Origin: an uncultured Drancourtella sp. | GTDB lineage: Bacteria; Bacillota; Clostridia; Lachnospirales; Lachnospiraceae | Reading direction: 5' to 3' | Length of the DNA: 64,000 bases | NCBI GenBank assembly: GCA_937880845.1 | Contig: CALFLL010000034.1 | Coordinates: 6,787 to 70,786, forward strand | Shown here: in pieces, positions 59,875 to 64,000 of the stretch | How positions within the stretch are numbered: position 1 is the stretch's first letter | How the letters are laid out: every line of letters begins with the position of its first letter | Made by a program: the position numbers and the translations under genes | The notes under the pieces: model-generated | What the model was told of the DNA's origin: nothing | The model's input: the letters and a program-made list of their open reading frames with translations, nothing else | The model's database searches: none

Positions 59875-60170
59875 TTTATCCCTTTCTCTTTGAAATTTTC
59901 TATATCATTCAGAAATTGAAACCACCTACTCAATACATTATATTTTTCAATGTTGAGAGAATAGTATATCTCTAAACCCACTTTTTTAGATGTTATCAAA
60001 TTTCCCTCTGCTAATACTTTTAAGTGATGTGAAATAGTAGCTCCAGTGAGTTCAAAATGTTTGGCTATATCTCCGGCACATAAGCATTTACTTTTTAAAA
60101 GGTAAATAATTTTTCTTCTAGTTTCGCAAGAGAGAGCCTTAAAACTAGAAGTTAGTTCTTTCTCATTCAT
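59871..60170 (-). CDS. ArsR-family transcriptional regulator
   Basis: 99 residues, single winged-helix domain: FKALSCETRRKIIYLLKSKCLCAGDIAKHFELTGATISHHLKVL in pieces, then an ISYS-like wing and a short helix. The two close cysteines in SKCLCAG stand where some ArsR proteins bind metal (CxC in the alpha-3 helix), but no further ligand set is obvious. It lies at the 3' end of the SdpRI-ABC operon, 42 bases after the ATPase gene. It could sense a metal or act as a simple repressor. Confidence 0.85.
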   Translation of the reverse strand: MNEKELTSSFKALSCETRRKIIYLLKSKCLCAGDIAKHFELTGATISHHLKVLAEGNLITSKKVGLEIYYSLNIEKYNVLSRWFQFLNDIENFKEKGIK

Positions 60171-60212
60171 TTCATAAAATTCTCCCAGTATTCTAGCACT
60201 AAGTCATTAAAT

Positions 60213-60911
60213 TTATTTTTTTATTACACATTTGTCAAAAAATATTTTTTCTAATACATCAAAGTTTTGTGGGTTGTTACACTCAAAAATGCTATGTCTG
60301 TTATCTATAAAAATAATTTTATCACAGAAATTTGATACTAAATCTAAATTATGAACAGAAAATAAAATCATTTTTCCAGTATCTTTTAAATCAAATAATA
60401 TTTTTTTGATAATGGAAGTACTTTCTGGGTCAATCGCATTAAACGGTTCGTCCAAAATAATGTTTTGAGCATTTGACATGAAAGCTCCTGCAAGATATAT
60501 TTTTTGTTTCATTCCAAGAGAATAACTGGAAATAGTTTGTTCTAATGAATTTTCCAACTTCAATTTTGGTATATAGATAGCAAGCAGTTCATCAAACTTT
60601 TCTTTTTGATTATAAAGTTCACTAACAAATTGTAAATATTCTTTTCCAGTCAAATTTAAAAACATATCCTTTGTATCTGGAACAAAAGCATAGTGATATT
60701 TTGCTGTAAAATCGGTAGAAGGAATATCATCTATTTTTACACTTCCTTTATCCAATGTGCTAGGTTGGATAATCGAATTTAAAAAAGTCGATTTTCCAAT
60801 ACCATTTACCCCTACTAAAGCATATATACAGGAATTAGTTAAAGTAATGCTCTCATTTTCAAAAATTTTATTTATACCATAAGACTTACTTAAATTATTT
60901 ATTTCTATCAT
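60213..60911 (-). CDS. ABC transporter ATP-binding protein
   Basis: 232 residues with Walker A GVNGIGKST, Q-loop region near FVPDTKDMFLN, signature YSLGMKQK (LSGGQ-like), Walker B IILDEPFNAID and switch His FSVHNL. It belongs to the drug/lantibiotic export and immunity type of ABC-2 ATPase. It overlaps the permease gene by 17 bases and is encoded downstream of sdpR-sdpI-DUF1648, so a role in resistance to a peptide toxin is likely. Confidence 0.9.
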   Translation of the reverse strand: MIEINNLSKSYGINKIFENESITLTNSCIYALVGVNGIGKSTFLNSIIQPSTLDKGSVKIDDIPSTDFTAKYHYAFVPDTKDMFLNLTGKEYLQFVSELYNQKEKFDELLAIYIPKLKLENSLEQTISSYSLGMKQKIYLAGAFMSNAQNIILDEPFNAIDPESTSIIKKILFDLKDTGKMILFSVHNLDLVSNFCDKIIFIDNRHSIFECNNPQNFDVLEKIFFDKCVIKK

Positions 60912-62319
60912 CTGAAAGACCTCTTTTCATATACATAACCACACCTATCAATAATAAAATCAAGATATTCATCATTGATAATCCAATAGAAAATTTAACA
61001 AAGGAAAATTTTTTCCAAAAATACATTTCTAAAATTGTTAAAGCCACAATCATGACTAAAACAAATATCTTGCTCATATTCCCATGTAATAATGTATTAG
61101 GTGTGATTTCAGTTCTGGGCATTTTATAGTCAAAGTACACTCCCATAAAAGAGCAAAGTATATTCGTAAATGTACCATACAGCAATAAAGATATATCAAA
61201 AAATAGCCCATTTTTACCAATACTGCAAACAATCCATGCACAAATGATGACAATTTCATTCAAAACAGAGCTTATCAATACCTTAGAAAAGAATATCCTA
61301 CTGTTTTTGACTGGAAATAGGTTATAATATGAGATATTTTTATCACTGGTATATGATGTGCTGGAAATTGTATTCATAGCACAGCATAATACCATTACAA
61401 GAATTTTTAGTACACTTTGAATTTCTATATAACTTTCAAATATTCTTTTTGAGAGAAGATTTACCAAAAGATACACGGTTATCACACTTTTTAAATTAGA
61501 GTAAAAAAGTAATTCCTTATTTCTTGAAACTCTACACCATTCATTCAAAATATATGGATTTTTGTTAAAATACTTAGATATATTTACATGAAAACTAGGT
61601 TTGGTAAAACAATTCAAATAATGGTAACACCTAAGAAAATATGATGCACTTATTTTGATAGTATATATATAACTCAGAAATACAATCATTATAAAAATAA
61701 GAACACTTATCAAATAATTATTTTCAAAAAAATGGTATATTCCATTTATCATCAGCGGTTTTTCAAGTGCAAATATAAGTAAACGTACAATCCCCCACAT
61801 TATAAAAAGAAAACCACCATATTGAAAAGTAAGTAAAATATATCCGCAATATTTTTCACTAACTGTCGATATAACAATAGAAATTGAAAAGATAAATAAA
61901 TCAATTATTATCAATATTAAAGCACATAATATAGTAGTTAAAATTAACGGTAAAACATTCCATTTAAAAAAATATATACTTGATAAAAAACAGCAGATAA
62001 ATGACAATATTTGTATTTTAAATAATCGAATTATAACCATATAAATAATATTTGTAGGATTAACAGGAAAATATAGTAACTTTTCTATCTGTGAATTTAC
62101 ACATAGTTGTTCTGGAATTCGATACAAAGCCACAAGAACAGATATGCAAATCAAACTATAAACAGCCAATACTAAAGAATTTTGTATTGGCTGTCCCAGA
62201 TAATCCACATTAAAATACCAAAACAAAACACCTAGATACAGTCCAATTAAAGTTAACGTACATTTGACAAAATATGATTTTTTTCTTCCAAATAGAATGA
62301 TGTTAAGTGTTTTTTTCAT
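60895..62319 (-). CDS. ABC transporter permease
   Basis: 474 residues with about 10-12 predicted transmembrane helices and short loops. No known signature beyond that of large ABC-2-like export permeases. The central part has a hydrophilic loop (about 235-265, with YLRCYHYLNCFTKPSFHV). It is the partner of the overlapping ATPase. AAGGATAAG precedes the ATG. It may export or flip a peptide or antibiotic. Confidence 0.8.
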   Translation of the reverse strand: MKKTLNIILFGRKKSYFVKCTLTLIGLYLGVLFWYFNVDYLGQPIQNSLVLAVYSLICISVLVALYRIPEQLCVNSQIEKLLYFPVNPTNIIYMVIIRLFKIQILSFICCFLSSIYFFKWNVLPLILTTILCALILIIIDLFIFSISIVISTVSEKYCGYILLTFQYGGFLFIMWGIVRLLIFALEKPLMINGIYHFFENNYLISVLIFIMIVFLSYIYTIKISASYFLRCYHYLNCFTKPSFHVNISKYFNKNPYILNEWCRVSRNKELLFYSNLKSVITVYLLVNLLSKRIFESYIEIQSVLKILVMVLCCAMNTISSTSYTSDKNISYYNLFPVKNSRIFFSKVLISSVLNEIVIICAWIVCSIGKNGLFFDISLLLYGTFTNILCSFMGVYFDYKMPRTEITPNTLLHGNMSKIFVLVMIVALTILEMYFWKKFSFVKFSIGLSMMNILILLLIGVVMYMKRGLSDDRNK

Positions 62320-62334
62320 TGGTCTTATCCTTTA

Positions 62335-62661
62335 CTATATCAAAGTAATATAATATAGGGTACTTCCAATGAGAAGTAATCCCATGATAATACTATTTAA
62401 TGATGATAACTTTTTTTGTTTGATAAAAGTAAAATTCAGTACCAAAGAAATAACAGGAACAAGCCATATTCCCAAAATACTAGGAATAGGATAATAGGTA
62501 TCTCCATTATGCAAAATATTTATCTTCTCCGGTAAGAAAAATAACATAATTGCGGAAACCAAAAACATAAGAATAACAATAATAAAATTGATTTTAGCAT
62601 ACTTTTCATTATTCTCAGTAAAATTTTCGCCTAAGACATCTTTTAATATTTTTTTAATCAT
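62335..62661 (-). CDS. DUF1648-domain membrane protein
   Basis: 108 residues, three transmembrane helices. The loop after the first helix reads FFLPEKINILHNGDTYYP, the DUF1648 pattern (LP-x-x-I-x-x-H-x-x-x-G-x-x) that often precedes or is fused to SdpI. It lies 13 bases after sdpI and 15 before the permease in one transcript. In B. subtilis SdpI, DUF1648 and SdpI-type regions are in one chain. Here they are separate genes. Confidence 0.78.
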   Translation of the reverse strand: MIKKILKDVLGENFTENNEKYAKINFIIVILMFLVSAIMLFFLPEKINILHNGDTYYPIPSILGIWLVPVISLVLNFTFIKQKKLSSLNSIIMGLLLIGSTLYYITLI

Positions 62662-62674
62662 AGTTCACTCTCTC

Positions 62675-63247
62675 CTAATTTGTTTTTTTGTGTTTGATAA
62701 AAGAATAAATTGTAGGAATTCCAACCCAAATAACAAGCCCAATGAACAAAACCAACTCTGATTGCTCTGTTATAAAATATAAAATCAACATAATGAAAAC
62801 TAATGGAAATGTAATATATCCTAATAATCTATTTGCAATTTTCCATGTCTTTTCATCTGTTGTTGTCCAAGGTAATCGTAATCCCATATACTTATTTAAA
62901 GGAAGTTTTGTTGAAACATTTCCAGTAAAAAGCATAATGGTAATCACAAAAATAAATGATGTTGGAATATTGACGATGAAATCATTATCTATTAGCGGAA
63001 CAAAATATAGTGCAACTGCCAATATTACCGTCAATCTATTCATACGACGCATTGTTTTCACTTTTGGATTATCTTTAGATAAATTTGTAATAACTGCCAT
63101 TCTCGTTTGTGCTACACCCATTAGACTAATCAAACCTGCTCCTATAAGGAAATTAACATTGCTTAAATTTTTAAAAAAGGCGATTAGAAGTGCTGTGATA
63201 GATAACCCAAATATACATATATCTAAAATACAAATTGATTTCTTCAT
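62675..63247 (-). CDS. sdpI: SdpI-family immunity-like membrane protein
   Basis: About 190 residues with five to six transmembrane helices. The C-terminal half has the SdpI signature: a GN-x9-YMGLRLPWT loop followed by TDEKTWKIANRLLGY. In Bacillus SdpI protects cells from the SdpC toxin and holds the repressor SdpR at the membrane. I chose the ATG at 63247 with AAAGGAG ten bases upstream. A TTG at 63271 would include the ribosome site itself. No sdpC-like toxin gene is seen in the window. Confidence 0.85.
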   Translation of the reverse strand: MKKSICILDICIFGLSITALLIAFFKNLSNVNFLIGAGLISLMGVAQTRMAVITNLSKDNPKVKTMRRMNRLTVILAVALYFVPLIDNDFIVNIPTSFIFVITIMLFTGNVSTKLPLNKYMGLRLPWTTTDEKTWKIANRLLGYITFPLVFIMLILYFITEQSELVLFIGLVIWVGIPTIYSFIKHKKTN

Positions 63248-63254
63248 TTCTAAA

Positions 63255-63518
63255 TCACTCCTTTTTTCCAAAAATAGACATAAATCCAGACAATGCTTGT
63301 TGAAGTACTGTTACATTGAGTGAATAAATGACAAAGTTTCCTTGCTTTTCTGAACTAACTAACTCTGCTTCTCGTAAGATATTCAGATGTTTTGTTAAAG
63401 CAGGTTTCGATATGTCAAAATGTTCCGCTATTTCTCCAGCACTTAAATCTTTCTCATTCAATAGTTTCAAAATTTCTCGTCTAGTTGGGTCACTAATAGC
63501 TTTAAAAACACTTCCCAC
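63255..63518 (-). CDS. sdpR: SdpR-family autorepressor (ArsR type)
   Basis: About 87 residues: VFKAISDPTRREILKLL, the recognition helix region ISKPALTKHLNIL, the wing EKQGNFVIYSL. This is the SdpR subgroup of ArsR, which lacks metal ligands. I chose the GTG at 63518, seven bases after AAGGGG. A GTG at 63524 is too close. It lies eight bases before sdpI, with the sdpI ribosome site inside its last codons. A palindrome just before the gene is the likely operator. Confidence 0.87.
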   Translation of the reverse strand: MGSVFKAISDPTRREILKLLNEKDLSAGEIAEHFDISKPALTKHLNILREAELVSSEKQGNFVIYSLNVTVLQQALSGFMSIFGKKE

Positions 63519-63551
63519 ACTCACACCCCTTTCATTTAATCAAAAAGTTAA

Positions 63552-63567
63552 TTAACCTTATGGTTAA
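63552..63567. promoter_or_regulatory. Likely SdpR operator palindrome
   Basis: Perfect inverted repeat ttaacc-ttat-ggttaa right after the -10 box of the sdpR promoter, in a position where a bound repressor would block initiation. Confidence 0.6.
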
Positions 63568-63596
63568 ATACTAAATTAAGAAATGCTTCTTGTCAA
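63568..63596 (-). promoter_or_regulatory. Promoter of the sdpR-sdpI-ABC operon
   Basis: Minus strand: perfect -35 TTGACA (63596-63591), a 17-base spacer and -10 TAGTAT (63573-63568). It drives the whole minus-strand block down to about 59700. Confidence 0.7.
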
Positions 63597-63681
63597 TAAT
63601 TTTTAAAAAATATTTTCATAAAAAGACTTGCATACTACTACTAGACAAGTTAAAGCAACTGATTGAGGAGGAAAAAGAGAA

Positions 63682-63915
63682 ATGCCAAAAGAGCTGACAC
63701 CGACTTTCACGGTTATTTCCAAAGCCTGTGACGGCGACGAAACAGCAATTTCAAAAATCTTGGAATTTTATGACCCATATATCAATCAGTGCTGTATGCG
63801 TCCGTTTTACGACGATAACAACAACTTGCGTCTTGCGGTAGATTTGGAAATGAAAGGTTTTATCAAAGAAGCGATTATTCGTAAAATCTTAAACTTTGAT
63901 ATTAAACGCTTCTAA
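63682..63915 (+). CDS. HTH_16-type protein of Tn916/Tn1549-like conjugative elements
   Basis: 77 residues. TVISKACDGDETAISKILEFYDPYI and the later VDLEMKGFIKEAIIRKILNFDI fit the small helix-turn-helix protein encoded beside the sigma-like regulator in Tn916-family and Tn1549-family elements, where it is needed for normal regulation of transfer or excision. GAGGAGGAAA precedes the ATG. Base composition rises in GC from here on, unlike the AT-rich operon to its left, so it may mark the body of a larger element running out of the window. Confidence 0.8.
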   Translation: MPKELTPTFTVISKACDGDETAISKILEFYDPYINQCCMRPFYDDNNNLRLAVDLEMKGFIKEAIIRKILNFDIKRF

Positions 63916-64000
63916 TTCATATCGGGATTGATTATGCCCGTCTGGTCTTTGACAACTGAATAAAGCAGACAGATACGTTTGTGAGATAGCGAGCCACGGG

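Noticed and set aside
62742..63323. 193-codon plus-strand frame opposite sdpI and DUF1648
   Set aside because: It mirrors the membrane-protein genes. The minus strand has ribosome sites, family signatures and a promoter, the plus strand has none.
1..64000. CRISPR array, tRNA or rRNA genes, insertion sequences
   Set aside because: I saw no regularly spaced repeats, no cloverleaf-like or rRNA sequence and no transposase frame with terminal inverted repeats in the window. A tRNA could still be missed by eye.

Overview
The window looks like a chromosome segment of a low-GC Firmicute, most probably a gut Lachnospiraceae (Blautia/Mediterraneibacter/Dorea-like). The reasons are the clostridial housekeeping order murE-priA-def-fmt-(Zn peptidase)-rsmB-rlmN-stp-pknB-rsgA-rpe-thiN, pyruvate:ferredoxin oxidoreductase, pyruvate phosphate dikinase, GGA/AGA-rich codon use with AGGAGG ribosome sites, and sequence resemblance of the proteins to that family. 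Species cannot be fixed from the sequence alone.

Core part (1-47,300). Positions 1-14,960 are one dense plus-strand block for cell-wall, replication restart, initiator-Met processing, rRNA modification, PASTA kinase/phosphatase signalling, ribosome assembly, pentose phosphate, thiamine and lipoprotein-lipidation genes. Then follow independently transcribed units, most with a recognisable promoter and/or hairpin terminator: a large multidomain surface phosphoesterase (15,094), PFOR (18,133), a GH127-like arabinofuranosidase (21,793), a peptide-use block of Xaa-Pro peptidase plus a full oppABCDF transporter (24,428-31,178), a convergent glycerophosphodiesterase, a small alarmone synthetase, an M16 peptidase, era-yqzL-recO, glyS, an LRR/VWA/MoxR-ATPase cluster (39,294-42,993), an M18 aminopeptidase and ppdK.

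Accessory part (47,271-64,000). An 8.5-kb AT-rich island sits exactly at the 3' end of ppdK. A 14-bp direct repeat (47,271 and 55,789) marks its ends, and both copies are followed by different bases that encode the same last residues (QAAINNK, stop), so the island replaced the end of ppdK without damage. It holds a serine recombinase lacking its catalytic domain, a DUF1643 protein, three diverged paralogous small proteins, an XRE regulator divergent from a glycine-zipper membrane protein plus a DnaJ-type zinc-knuckle miniprotein, a lipoprotein, several unknown proteins and two very small genes. To its right lies a degraded mobilisation-like region (frameshifted coiled-coil gene, oriT-like inverted repeat), an Agr-like LytTR/GHKL two-component pair with a stand-alone degenerate receiver, fragments of XRE and GntR regulators, and a minus-strand operon sdpR-sdpI-DUF1648-ABC permease-ABC ATPase-ArsR that looks like a peptide-toxin immunity/export unit. 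The window closes with a Tn916/Tn1549-type HTH_16 gene, suggesting that a conjugative element continues to the right.

The best candidates for something undescribed are the ppdK island cargo (51,575-55,711), the composite SdpRI-ABC-ArsR operon, and a perfect long hairpin inside the start of rsgA.
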